DNA from: Chloroflexota bacterium
GTDB lineage: Bacteria; Chloroflexota; Anaerolineae; 4572-78
NCBI GenBank assembly: GCA_024278725.1
Contig: JAJRSQ010000182.1
Span: 1 to 18,415 of the forward strand
DNA length: 18,415 nt
Direction: 5' to 3'
Below, piece after piece: positions 8,552 through 15,829 of the stretch (its first letter is position 1; each line of letters begins with the position of its first letter). The notes beneath the pieces are model-generated. The model was not told the DNA's origin and did no database searches. It was given only the letters and a program-made list of their open reading frames with translations. Both the position numbers and the translations under genes were made by a program.

Positions 8552-9811
8552 CTAATTTTGATGATGCCCATTGCCGGTATATTTTTTCAGCATGATGGTG
8601 GCATTGTGTCCCCCAAATCCAAAGGAGTTGGACATGGTGACGGTGACTGCGCGTTTTTCAGGATGGTTGGGCGTGTAATACAAGTCGCATTCCGGGTCCT
8701 GATTGTGCAGGTTGATGGTGGGGGGGATGGTTTGGGTTTGCAGGGCTTTGGCGCAGATGAGCGCTTCCAGCGCGCCCGCGCCGCCGAGCAGATGCCCGGT
8801 CATAGATTTGGTGGAACTGATGGCGATATTGTAGGCGTGTTCGCCCAGCACGGTTTTGATGGCTCTGGTTTCCGCCACGTCATTGAAACGGGTGGCAGTG
8901 CCGTGCGCGTTGATGTAATCCACCGCCTCCGGCGCGACATTCGCCCGCCGCAGCGCCGCTTTCATCGCCAAACTCGCCCCGCTGCCATCCGCGAGGGGCG
9001 CCGCCATATTGTCCGCGTCCACCGACGTGCCATACCCGATGACCTCCGCGTAAATGTGCGCGTTGCGGGCGAGCGCGTGTTCCAATTCTTCCAGCACCAG
9101 CGTTGCCGCGCCTTCCGATGCCACAAATCCGTCGCGGGTGCTGTCGAAGGGGCGGCACGAGGTGGCGGGGTCGTCGTTGCGGGTGGAAAAGGCTTTCATG
9201 ATGGAAAACCCGGCGAAGATGAGCGGCACAATCAGCGAATCCGCGCCGCCGGCGATGATGGCGTCCGCACTGCCGCGCGCTACCATCTCGAAGGCTTCGC
9301 CCACGGCGTTGGTTCCGCTGGCGCACGCCGAAACCACCGCCATGGATGGTCCCTGAAAGCGATATTCAATTGCCAGTTGCGCCGCCGCCGTGTCGGGCAA
9401 AATCATCGGGATGAAAAACGGGCTGACCCGCCGCACGCCCTTTTTTTGCAAAACCGTGTGTTGCTGCAAAATAGTTTGCAACCCGCCAATGCCCGACCCC
9501 AGCACCGTACCGATGCGGGTGCGGTCGGGCGATGCTTCCAAAATACCCGCGTCTTCGATGGCTTGCCGTCCCGCCGCCAGCGCAAACTGGGTGAAACGGT
9601 CCATCCGTCGGGCTTCTTTCCGCCCGAATAGCGCCACCGGGTCGAAATCTTTCACTTCGCCCCCAAAGCGCGTGCCGAAGCCGCTGGGGTCGAAATGGGT
9701 GATGGTGTCGATGCCTGATTTTCCTGCCAGTAGATTTTCCCATGTGCCGGGAACATCATTTCCCAGTGGGTTGACCGTGCCCAAACCGGTTATGACCACT
9801 CGTCTTGTCAT
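8552..9811 (-). CDS. fabF: 3-oxoacyl-ACP synthase II (KAS II)
   Basis: The 419-residue protein elongates acyl-ACP with malonyl-ACP. The catalytic Cys is C163 in VVSACASGTNAVGEA; the two active-site histidines are H303 in INAHGTATRFND and H340 in KSMTGHLLGGAG, with K335 in the same loop. N-terminal TRRVVITGLGTVNPLG and C-terminal SNSFGFGGHNATIML are standard for FabF. The start at 9811 (MTRRVV) has GGAG at 5 bases spacing; the in-frame extension to 9832 lacks support. It is the first gene of a fabF-fabH operon; acpP is encoded separately about 2.5 kb away and fabD/fabG are absent here. I could not settle on a promoter in the 200-base region shared with truD. Confidence 0.95.
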   Translation of the reverse strand: MTRRVVITGLGTVNPLGNDVPGTWENLLAGKSGIDTITHFDPSGFGTRFGGEVKDFDPVALFGRKEARRMDRFTQFALAAGRQAIEDAGILEASPDRTRIGTVLGSGIGGLQTILQQHTVLQKKGVRRVSPFFIPMILPDTAAAQLAIEYRFQGPSMAVVSACASGTNAVGEAFEMVARGSADAIIAGGADSLIVPLIFAGFSIMKAFSTRNDDPATSCRPFDSTRDGFVASEGAATLVLEELEHALARNAHIYAEVIGYGTSVDADNMAAPLADGSGASLAMKAALRRANVAPEAVDYINAHGTATRFNDVAETRAIKTVLGEHAYNIAISSTKSMTGHLLGGAGALEALICAKALQTQTIPPTINLHNQDPECDLYYTPNHPEKRAVTVTMSNSFGFGGHNATIMLKKYTGNGHHQN

Positions 9812-9844
9812 ATGTACTCCCTTAGAAACCAAAAATTGAAAGGC

Positions 9845-9857
9845 GGGGATGTTCCCC
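9845..9857. repeat. Short palindrome GGGGA-TGT-TCCCC upstream of fabF
   Basis: A perfect 5-3-5 inverted repeat, 33 bases upstream of the fabF ATG, would lie in the fabF leader. It could be an operator or an mRNA hairpin near the SD. Nothing else in 9812-10000 was convincing; the divergent spacer holds the truD promoter and presumably an unrecognised fabF promoter. Confidence 0.35.
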
Positions 9858-9993
9858 CATGCCCTTTATCTTCATTTTACGATGAGATGAATCACCGCTT
9901 GTATCGCTCCTCTGTCGTCGGGGAAAAGATTCAGCTTTCTCAAAAATACAACACATCTGCCAAACAAAGGGTACGCTATTTTAATATTGGCGG

Positions 9994-10023
9994 TTGGGTA
10001 TTTCTTCTCAACGGGCGTATAAT
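9994..10023 (+). promoter_or_regulatory. Promoter of truD
   Basis: TTGGGT (9994-9999), 18-base spacer and TATAAT (10018-10023). The -10 overlaps an in-frame ATG at 10022, which therefore cannot be the translation start. The leader would be about 25 nt. Confidence 0.65.
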
Positions 10024-10054
10024 GAAGACGAATTTTGAAACGGAGACCCCTGCG

Positions 10055-11263
10055 ATGGATACCGCGTTACCCTATCTGACTCAAGACCTGCCCGGTATTG
10101 GCGGGCAGATAAAATACACCCCCGCCGACTTTTTTGTGGAAGAGATTCCACTGTATCCCCCCAGCGGCGAGGGGCAGCATGTTTACATCACCCTTGAAAA
10201 AACGAATTTGCCCACCCTGAAGGTCATCAATATGGTGGCGCGGGCGTTGCACGTGCAGCGCCGGGCGGTGGGCTATGCCGGGCTGAAAGATGCGCACGCC
10301 GTCACCCGCCAAACGCTTTCGGTGGACGGTACAACCGAGGAGGCGGCGCGGGCGCTCGACATTCCGGGGGTGAAAATTTTGCAGGTGTCCCGCCACCGCA
10401 ACAAACTCAAACCGGGACACGCGCTCGGCAACCGCTTTGTCATTCGGGTGCGTGGGGTGACGGAAGAGGCATTGCCCGTCGCCGAAGCCATCGTCGCGGA
10501 ATTGCGGGCAAAAGGCGTGCCGAATTATTTCGGCGAACAGCGTTTCGGACACCGGCAAAATTCGCAATGGTTGGGCAAGGCGCTGGTTCAGAATGATTTG
10601 GAGGTATTTTTGCGGGAGATGCTCGGCAATCCGCACCCCTCCGAAGCCCTTCCGGCGCAAAAAGCGCGGGCATTGTTCGATGCCGGCGATTTGCAGGCGG
10701 CGCTCGATGCGTTCCCGTCGTTTTTGCGGGACGAGCGGGGCGTATTGCGGCAGTTGGTGCGCACCGGCGACCCCCAACGGGCGGTGCGCGCGCTCGACAA
10801 ACGGCTCAAACGGCTGTTTGTGTCGGCGTATCAATCGTATTTGTTCAATATTCTGCTGGCACAGCGATTGACCCATTTCCACCGGCTGGAAAAAGGAGAT
10901 GTGGCGTGGCTGCATCGCAACGGGGCGTGTTTTTTGGTGGATGATGTTTTATCGGCGCAACCCCGCGCCGATGCCTTTGAAATCAGTCCGGCGGGACCTT
11001 TATTCGGCGGGAAATATCTGCGGGCGGAAGGGGAGCCGGGCGCGCGCGAAGCGGCGTTGCTGGCGCAAGAGGGCGTTTCGGCAAAAGAATTCGATGTGCC
11101 GGGGGTGAACCTCGGCGGCGGGCGGCGTCCGTACCGCATCCCCCTCACCGATGCCGAATTGTGGTGGGATGACGGGGTGATGGTTTCCTTTTCTCTGCCG
11201 CCGGGGGCTTATGCCACCATGGTATTGCGGGAAATCATGAAAACCGAGACGCCGCACTCATAA
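10055..11263 (+). CDS. truD: tRNA pseudouridine(13) synthase TruD
   Basis: The 402-residue enzyme converts U13 to pseudouridine in tRNA-Glu (known role in E. coli). The catalytic Asp is D79 in YAGLKDAHAVTRQ. NYFGEQRFGHRQNS at 157-170 is the other TruD signature, followed by the family-specific insert and the late segments RLKRLFVSAYQSYLFN and PGAYATMVLREIMK. The start at 10055 is chosen because GGAG lies 9 bases upstream and because the longer open frame passes through the promoter -10. It is a single gene facing the STAS-domain gene. Length is normal for bacterial TruD. The window also encodes a tRNA-Glu(CTC), a possible substrate. Confidence 0.93.
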   Translation: MDTALPYLTQDLPGIGGQIKYTPADFFVEEIPLYPPSGEGQHVYITLEKTNLPTLKVINMVARALHVQRRAVGYAGLKDAHAVTRQTLSVDGTTEEAARALDIPGVKILQVSRHRNKLKPGHALGNRFVIRVRGVTEEALPVAEAIVAELRAKGVPNYFGEQRFGHRQNSQWLGKALVQNDLEVFLREMLGNPHPSEALPAQKARALFDAGDLQAALDAFPSFLRDERGVLRQLVRTGDPQRAVRALDKRLKRLFVSAYQSYLFNILLAQRLTHFHRLEKGDVAWLHRNGACFLVDDVLSAQPRADAFEISPAGPLFGGKYLRAEGEPGAREAALLAQEGVSAKEFDVPGVNLGGGRRPYRIPLTDAELWWDDGVMVSFSLPPGAYATMVLREIMKTETPHS

Positions 11264-11283
11264 AAAAACCCCGCAACGCGGGG
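11262..11283 (-). terminator. Rho-independent terminator after the STAS gene
   Basis: CCCCGC (11269-11274), AAC, GCGGGG (11278-11283) form a compact hairpin with a run of T (complement of A 11262-11268) following on the minus strand. It abuts the truD stop codon. On the plus strand the hairpin lacks a T-tract, so truD may stop less cleanly. Confidence 0.9.
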
Positions 11284-11306
11284 CGGATGGGGCAGGGCAG
11301 GGAACG

Positions 11307-11660
11307 TTATGCCAGCGCGGCAGTGGCTTCATCCAGCGACGGGAAAATATCGGCGTATTGACTCAACCCCACCATGCGGAAAATCTTCTGGAAATGGGTA
11401 CTCGGCATTGCCAGCAACAGCCGTTGTTTCCGCTTTTTCACTTCCCCCACAATGCTAATCAACACCGCGATGCCGGCACTGTTGATGTAATCGTTTTCGC
11501 GGAAATGGATGATGATATTCGTGCAATCGTTTTTGCTCGCCGAGCGATAGGCGTTTTTCACGGCGGTTTCGGCAAACATCGTCACGTCACCCGCCAAATG
11601 GATGACGGCAGTGGTGCTGTTCAATTGTTCGACATTTACAGAAAGGTCATTTTCCATCAT
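11307..11660 (-). CDS. STAS-domain anti-sigma factor antagonist (RsbV/SpoIIAA-like)
   Basis: The 117-residue single STAS domain starts MMENDLSVNVEQLNSTTAVI. The phosphorylation-site loop YINSAGIAVL holds S61, the equivalent of the serine phosphorylated by RsbW/SpoIIAB kinases. GGAGG lies 5 bases before the ATG at 11658-11660 (a second ATG directly follows). The gene overlaps the end of the RsbW-like gene by 14 bases, so both are translated together and likely act as a partner-switch pair. Usually an antagonist releases a sigma factor or another effector from the kinase; no sigma factor gene is adjacent. A perfect terminator closes the operon. Confidence 0.9.
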   Translation of the reverse strand: MMENDLSVNVEQLNSTTAVIHLAGDVTMFAETAVKNAYRSASKNDCTNIIIHFRENDYINSAGIAVLISIVGEVKKRKQRLLLAMPSTHFQKIFRMVGLSQYADIFPSLDEATAALA

Positions 11661-12114
11661 GTGTTCCTCCGGGGGGCACATACATCACCATATGAAACCG
11701 GTTGCCGCGATGGGGTGCGGCGGCGGGCAAAAATTCGGCTTCATCCATCAATTTTTGAATCAGATACAGCCCCATCCCACCCAGACGGGCTTCGCCGGAG
11801 ACCATTTTGTGAATATCCGGCGCGGTGATGAACGCCGGCGGCGGCGATATGCCGGCATCTTCCACGACGATGTCCAGTTTTTGGGGCGTGGCTTTTACCG
11901 TAACGGTCACATCGCACGCAGTTTCCGGCGGGCAACCGTGCGCAATGGCATTGGTGCAGGCTTCGGCGAGCGCTAATTTGATGTCATCCACCCGTTCCGG
12001 GGGGAAGCCCAACTTTTTTGCCAGCAGAACCACCGCATCGAGCGCCATGCGTTCTGCCCCAAGTTCGTTGGGAAACGTTAAAATTTGAACCCGCATCTCA
12101 CGGGAAGGCGGCAT
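11647..12114 (-). CDS. Anti-sigma factor serine kinase-like ATPase (RsbW/SpoIIAB family)
   Basis: The 155-residue GHKL-type ATPase has the N box EACTNAIAHG at 51-60, a degenerate D-A-G motif at 86-88 (VEDAGIS, the usual form being DxG), and the G2 box LGGMGLYLI at 111-119. These are the ATP sites of RsbW-like kinases that bind a sigma factor and phosphorylate a STAS partner. The ATG at 12112-12114 (MPPSREMR) has GGAG at 6 bases; the upstream ATG at 12127-12129 lacks an SD. It precedes and overlaps the STAS gene. The target effector is unknown because no sigma factor, PP2C phosphatase or sensor lies in the window. Confidence 0.88.
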   Translation of the reverse strand: MPPSREMRVQILTFPNELGAERMALDAVVLLAKKLGFPPERVDDIKLALAEACTNAIAHGCPPETACDVTVTVKATPQKLDIVVEDAGISPPPAFITAPDIHKMVSGEARLGGMGLYLIQKLMDEAEFLPAAAPHRGNRFHMVMYVPPGGTHDGK

Positions 12115-12142
12115 ATAAAACTCCGGCATTCAGGCTGAAAAA

Positions 12143-12148
12143 ATTATA
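12143..12148 (-). promoter_or_regulatory. Likely -10 of the rsbW-like/STAS operon
   Basis: TATAAT on the minus strand, about 29 bases before the ATG at 12114. The -35 (TTTATT at 17 bases) is poor, so an activator or another sigma factor may be involved. Confidence 0.5.
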
Positions 12149-12263
12149 TCACAACTGCAAACAAAAATAAACCGCCAATTTTTGAAACGCTTCCGCGAAA
12201 TTCGTAACTTCTATTTAGTCGGCGTGTTCCAATTATTGGCATCCGATGGATGTTGTCTGCGCG

Positions 12264-12292
12264 TTGACAATATGTCGGCGGACTGGTAGAAT
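12264..12292 (+). promoter_or_regulatory. Promoter of acpP
   Basis: Consensus TTGACA (12264-12269), 17-base spacer and TAGAAT (12287-12292). The leader is about 40 nt and GGAGG stands 8 bases before the acpP ATG. Fits a highly expressed gene. Confidence 0.88.
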
Positions 12293-12340
12293 GGCTAAAC
12301 TCAAAATATTTGCACACTTGTTATAGTGGAGGGTATTTAA

Positions 12341-12580
12341 ATGAATCAAGATGAAGTATTCGCGAAAGTGAAAGACATTGTAATTGACCAACTCGGCATC
12401 GAAGAGGACAAAGTAACCATGTCCGCCAGCTTTAAGAATGATTTGGAAGCCGATTCACTGGATTTGGTCGAACTTATCATGGCGTTCGAGGAAGAATTCG
12501 GCGGCGAAATTTCCGACGAAGAAGCACAGAACATCACCACCGTGGGCGAAGCCGTAAAATATCTGCTCGCCAACTCGTAA
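12341..12580 (+). CDS. acpP: Acyl carrier protein
   Basis: The 79-residue acidic protein has the 4'-phosphopantetheine attachment motif EADSLDLVELIM, with the Ser at residue 39 in the D-S-L motif. It starts MNQDEVFAKVKDIVIDQLGI and ends GEAVKYLLANS, standard for fatty acid ACP. It carries intermediates for FabF and FabH encoded 2.5-5 kb away on the other strand. It has its own promoter, SD and terminator, so it is a single-gene unit. The identification is certain from the short sequence. Confidence 0.97.
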   Translation: MNQDEVFAKVKDIVIDQLGIEEDKVTMSASFKNDLEADSLDLVELIMAFEEEFGGEISDEEAQNITTVGEAVKYLLANS

Positions 12581-12614
12581 ATTTGCCAGTTTGAATATTC
12601 TGTTTAAGCTTAAG

Positions 12615-12643
12615 CCCGTATCTTTTTGGATGCGGGTTTTTTT
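12615..12643 (+). terminator. Rho-independent terminator of acpP, abutting mobA
   Basis: CCCGTATC (12615-12622) and GATGCGGG (12629-12636), one G-T pair, loop TTTTTG, then seven T. The mobA ATG begins two bases after the T-tract. A 10-bp palindrome TTAAGCTTAA lies just upstream at 12604-12613. Confidence 0.9.
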
Positions 12644-12645
12644 CT

Positions 12646-13251
12646 ATGTCGAATCGTGAAACCCCCTTTAGTATCGCCATTCTGGCGGGGGGACAAAGCC
12701 GCCGAATGGGGCAAAACAAAGCGCTGATAAATCTGCTGGGCAAACCTGTGCTCCGGTGGGTGATTGATGCCGTGGCATCGCTGAGCGACGATATTTTTCT
12801 GGTCACCAACACCCCGGAAAGCTATCGGGCGTTTCAGTTGCCGATGGTGGGCGATATTCTCCCCGGCAATGCCGCGCTGGGCGGCATCCACACGGCGGTT
12901 GCCACCGCGCGGCATCCCTGGGTGATGCTGCTGGCGTGCGATATGCCCCTCATCCGCGCCGATATTATCCGCGCAATGGCGGCACAACGGGGGGATGCGG
13001 ACGTGGTTGTGCCGCGCATCGCCGGGCGCGCTGAACCGCTGCACGCCCTGTATCGCAAAACGTGCCGCGCCGCCATTGAAGCGAGCATCGCCGCGCAACA
13101 ATTGCGGGTCATCAGCTTTTTTGAAGCGGTCGCGGTACGCTATATCTCCCCGGCAGACCTTGGGGAACCGAATTTTAACTTTCTGACAAATTTAAATACA
13201 CCGGAAGATTTACAGCGCGTCACAAAAATACTGGAAAATCAACAAACGTAA
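12646..13251 (+). CDS. mobA: Molybdenum cofactor guanylyltransferase-like nucleotidyltransferase
   Basis: The 201-residue protein has the glycine-rich nucleotide site LAGGQSRRMGQNK at 13-25, CDMP at 98-101 and the C-terminal NLNTPED motif at 182-188, which fit MobA (GTP plus Mo-molybdopterin to the bis-MGD precursor). An MocA-like cytidylyltransferase is a weaker alternative. The start is the only in-frame ATG ahead of the motif; an in-frame TGA lies at 12592-12594. There is no SD, because the ATG begins directly after the acpP terminator T-tract. Expression could come from readthrough or a short leaderless transcript. No other molybdopterin genes are in the window. Confidence 0.88.
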   Translation: MSNRETPFSIAILAGGQSRRMGQNKALINLLGKPVLRWVIDAVASLSDDIFLVTNTPESYRAFQLPMVGDILPGNAALGGIHTAVATARHPWVMLLACDMPLIRADIIRAMAAQRGDADVVVPRIAGRAEPLHALYRKTCRAAIEASIAAQQLRVISFFEAVAVRYISPADLGEPNFNFLTNLNTPEDLQRVTKILENQQT

Positions 13252-13261
13252 ATGAGAAGTC

Positions 13262-13293
13262 ACTTGATTTTCAAGTTTGGTATGTGCTATAAT
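13262..13293 (+). promoter_or_regulatory. Promoter of the MBL-fold gene with palindrome over the -35
   Basis: TTGATT (13264-13269), 18-base spacer, extended -10 TGCTATAAT with TATAAT at 13288-13293. A perfect palindrome ACTTGA-TTT-TCAAGT (13262-13276) covers the -35, as an operator would. Confidence 0.6.
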
Positions 13294-13338
13294 CCCCCGT
13301 AATTGAGTGCAGATAACATCACAGAAATTGGAGTGATT

Positions 13339-14190
13339 ATGCGTCGGGAACGTGTTTCAGACGATATTTACGTCTTTACCAGCAGCTTATACGCCCAAGT
13401 GACGGCATCCGCCGTGGTACACCGGGAAGGAATTGTGGTGATGGACACCCTCCCGTACCCGGAAGAAACCCGCGAGATGATTGACTATTTAAACTCGCTG
13501 GGGAAGGGGAGAATCAAATACCTCATCAACTCCCATTGGCACGCCGACCATACCTTCGGCAATTATTTATTTGAGGCGGACGTACAATTGGTGTGCCACA
13601 AACGATGTTACGATAATCTGGTGGCGTATGGGCAACTCGCCATTGATGAAGCCAAAGCGAACAATCCCGAATTTGAAGAAGTGCAACTCCGCATCCCCGA
13701 CATTATTTTCGACGACGGAGACCTGGTGTTGCACATCGGCAACAAATCGGTGGAGCTGCATCTGCTGCCGGGGCACACCAACGACCAAACCATCGCCTAC
13801 GTGCGGGAAGACAAAGTGATGCTCGCCTCCGACGCGATGATGCCCGTGCCGTATTTCATCGCCGGAGACCGGCATCAAATGCGCGCTTCCCTGCTGGCGA
13901 TGCTCGATTTCACGCTGGAAAGTATGGTGCAGGGGCACGGCGAAGTATTGTTGCGCGGCGAAATCCCCAAAGCCATTGATGCCTGTGTGGCGTATCTGGA
14001 TGCCATTGAAGAAGAAGTTCGCCGGGCGGTGACGCGGGGTGAATCCCGCGAATCGCTTGACCGGCTTTTGATTGATGATTGCGGATTGAGCCGCATCCCT
14101 TTGAACGGGTTGGTGCAGGAATTGCACCGGGTGAATCTCCACCATCTTTATGATGAAATGATGGCGGAAGAAACACTTGACAACCCATAA
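13339..14190 (+). CDS. MBL-fold metallo-hydrolase
   Basis: The 283-residue protein carries the complete metal-ligand set of the metallo-beta-lactamase fold: HWHADH at 66-71, H146 in PGHTNDQ, D165 in ASDAMM and H200 in QGHGE. It is therefore probably an active two-metal hydrolase. The last 80 residues form a helical extension. The substrate is unknown; the family covers beta-lactamases, glyoxalase II, lactonases and others. ATG at 13339 has GGAG at 5 bases spacing; an in-frame TTG at 13303 is upstream, close to the predicted transcription start, and is rejected. It has its own promoter. The T-box promoter of the next operon overlaps its last codons. Confidence 0.88.
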   Translation: MRRERVSDDIYVFTSSLYAQVTASAVVHREGIVVMDTLPYPEETREMIDYLNSLGKGRIKYLINSHWHADHTFGNYLFEADVQLVCHKRCYDNLVAYGQLAIDEAKANNPEFEEVQLRIPDIIFDDGDLVLHIGNKSVELHLLPGHTNDQTIAYVREDKVMLASDAMMPVPYFIAGDRHQMRASLLAMLDFTLESMVQGHGEVLLRGEIPKAIDACVAYLDAIEEEVRRAVTRGESRESLDRLLIDDCGLSRIPLNGLVQELHRVNLHHLYDEMMAEETLDNP

Positions 14191-14205
14191 TGGCAATGAT
14201 ATAGT
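14177..14205 (+). promoter_or_regulatory. Promoter of the T-box / alaX operon
   Basis: Consensus TTGACA (14177-14182), 17-base spacer and TATAGT (14200-14205). The -35 lies inside the 3' end of the MBL gene, and transcription should start near 14212. Confidence 0.88.
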
Positions 14206-14211
14206 GTAGAC

Positions 14212-14523
14212 AATCTGTTCGTATCAAAAATACGGACGCACATCCCATATGCGATGATGAAAACGAGTACGGATGGCTATTCGCCTCAGCGAGTTTGGGA
14301 CGGTGTGAGCCAAATGCGACACCCATCCGGAAAATCCTTTCGGAGCAGGCAACCGAACGGTGTATGCACCCAGTAGACTTGCCCGGAATACCCCGCCGTT
14401 ATCCGGGGTTCCCCGTCGAGCCGGTGGCTCCGCGGGTGAGCAGAGCGGGCAGCACATGTCAAATTGGGTGGTACCGCGAGAGCGTATATCGAACTCTCGT
14501 CCCTTTGCGGATGAGAGTTTTTT
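14212..14523 (+). promoter_or_regulatory. T-box riboswitch leader, likely isoleucine specifier (AUC)
   Basis: Stem I can be drawn. AGTA (14266-14269) begins the specifier loop. CGGATGG (14270-14276) pairs with CCATCCG (14323-14329), TCGC (14281-14284) with GCGA (14316-14319), and TTTGG (14294-14298) with CCAAA (14310-14314), with an AGCGAG distal bulge and a GGTG-type apical loop. The 3' side of the specifier loop reads GAAAATC, placing the codon ATC (Ile) at 14334-14336. The T-box sequence GGGTGGTACCGCG is at 14466-14478; its TGGT bulge fits a tRNA with discriminator A. CGAGAG (14477-14482) can pair with CTCTCG (14494-14499) as antiterminator. Uncharged tRNA would stabilise that form and allow readthrough into alaX-HhH-ileS. 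The 359-base gap between genes is fully explained by this leader. Confidence 0.94.
14492..14523 (+). terminator. Conditional terminator of the T-box
   Basis: AACTCTCGTCC (14492-14502) pairs with GGATGAGAGTT (14509-14519), one G-T pair, with six T ending at 14523. It is mutually exclusive with the antiterminator. Confidence 0.93.
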
Positions 14524-14549
14524 GTTTTCAAAAACCATTGGAGAAGATT

Positions 14550-15266
14550 ATGACCGAATTGCTGGCTCACGCCGATAGTTATCTAAAAGAATTTGACGCC
14601 ATCGTAACCGAAATACACCCCGAACAAAACGCCATCGCCCTTGACCGCACCGCATTTTATCCCGGTGGCGGCGGGCAACCCTACGATGTGGGGCACATCG
14701 TTGTGAATGGCGCGACGTTCCCCGTCACCAAAGTGAAAAAACAGGGCGGAACGATATGGCACTGGATTGACGGCGACCTGCCCGCTGTGGGCGCATCCCT
14801 CCACGCGGCGCTCGATTGGGCGCGGCGGTACAAATTAATGCGCACCCACACCGCCATGCACATTTTATGCGGCGTCGTCTGGCGCGATTATGGCGCATCG
14901 GTGACGGGAGGCAATATGGAACCCCTCAAAGGGCGGATGGATTTTGAATTTGAGAGTATGCACAAAGAGCTGGTGGCGGAAATCGAAGAAAAAATCAATG
15001 CGGAAGTTGCCAACGCCCGCCCCGTGTCATGGCGGGTGCTGCCCCGCGAAGAAGCGTTTCAAATCCCCGATTTGATTCGCACCAAAATAAACCTGTTGCC
15101 ACCCGCCATTCAGGAAGTGCGGATAGTGGAAATCGAAGGGTTGGATTTACAGGCGGACGGCGGCACACACGTCCGCAACACGCAGGAAGTGGGACGCATA
15201 AAAATTGTGGGCTACAAAAGCAAAGGACGCATCAACAAACGCATCATGGTGGAGATTTCCGATTAG
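14550..15266 (+). CDS. Alanyl-tRNA editing protein (AlaX-type, AlaRS editing domain)
   Basis: The 238-residue protein matches the stand-alone editing domain that removes Ser (or Gly) from mischarged tRNA-Ala. TAFYPGGGGQPYDVG at 34-48 is the AlaX N-terminal motif. H100 and H104 in THTAMH form the HxxxH pair, and DGGTHVRNTQEVG (203-215) aligns with the CGGTH motif, with H207 as third ligand. In AlaRS the first residue of that motif is Cys; here it is Asp203, which might alter zinc binding. The ATG has GGAG at 6 bases spacing, 26 bases after the T-box T-tract. It is first in an operon with the HhH gene and ileS. Its control by an Ile-type T-box rather than an Ala one is unexpected. Confidence 0.88.
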   Translation: MTELLAHADSYLKEFDAIVTEIHPEQNAIALDRTAFYPGGGGQPYDVGHIVVNGATFPVTKVKKQGGTIWHWIDGDLPAVGASLHAALDWARRYKLMRTHTAMHILCGVVWRDYGASVTGGNMEPLKGRMDFEFESMHKELVAEIEEKINAEVANARPVSWRVLPREEAFQIPDLIRTKINLLPPAIQEVRIVEIEGLDLQADGGTHVRNTQEVGRIKIVGYKSKGRINKRIMVEISD

Positions 15267-15310
15267 TTTGGGAGAGGTGAATCATGGAAAGACCGGGAGG
15301 AGGGTCGAAA

Positions 15311-15799
15311 ATGAATGCTTTGTTCGATTGGCTGGTGGTGGTTTTGGCGCTGGTTGCGCTGGTGATTGTGCTGTTGCTGCGAAACACCGAAGGGGAAGAC
15401 GAGAGCGCGATTGCCCGCTCGCCATTTGAGGCGGATGAACGCCCCGACCCCGTGCCGGAGCCGGTTGCCACGCCGGAACCCGTGGCGGTTGCCCCCGCGC
15501 CGGAACCCGTGGCAGAAACAGTGTCTGCCGCTCCGGCAAAACCGGACGACCTGAAAAAAATCGAGGGCATCGGACCTAAAATTGCCTCGGTGCTGAATGC
15601 CGCCGGCATTTCGACCTTCGCGCAGTTGGCGGCAACCTCCGCCGACCGCATCCGCGAGATTCTGGCAGCGGAAGACCCGCGCTTAACCCGTTTGGCAGAC
15701 CCCACCACCTGGGCGGAGCAGGCGCAACTCGCCGCCGCCGGAAAATGGGACGACCTCGCCGCATTGCAGGACGCGCTCAAAGGCGGACGGCGGGCGTAA
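15311..15799 (+). CDS. Membrane-anchored helix-hairpin-helix protein, function unknown
   Basis: The 162-residue protein begins with an N-terminal transmembrane helix at about 4-23 (WLVVVLALVALVIVLLL), then a Glu/Pro/Val-rich linker with PEPVA repeats (47-70), then a HhH domain, DDLKKIEGIGPKIASVLNAAGI at 79-100 followed by FAQLAATSADRIREIL. The IEGIGPK hairpin is the DNA/RNA-binding type seen in helix-hairpin-helix and ComEA-like proteins. The ATG at 15311 has AGGAGG at 7 bases; an earlier ATG at 15284 with GAGAGG at 6 bases is a possible longer start. It lies between the AlaX-type gene and ileS, in the T-box operon. Similar TM-linker-HhH proteins are common in Chloroflexota to my knowledge; no function is assigned. 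Confidence 0.8.
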   Translation: MNALFDWLVVVLALVALVIVLLLRNTEGEDESAIARSPFEADERPDPVPEPVATPEPVAVAPAPEPVAETVSAAPAKPDDLKKIEGIGPKIASVLNAAGISTFAQLAATSADRIREILAAEDPRLTRLADPTTWAEQAQLAAAGKWDDLAALQDALKGGRRA

Positions 15800-15829
15800 A
15801 AATAGTGAAGAATGAATAGTGAAAAGTAG

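Noticed and set aside
8525..9631. 368-residue plus-strand open frame opposite fabF
   Set aside because: Shadow of a FabF frame with full catalytic residues; no recognisable motif.
9812..10054. N-terminal extension of truD to an ATG at 9812 or 10022
   Set aside because: The TruD fold begins after 10055, an SD precedes 10055, and the promoter -10 overlaps the ATG at 10022.
12834..13112. Minus-strand frames inside mobA
   Set aside because: They overlap the MobA frame fully and lack any start signal or motif.
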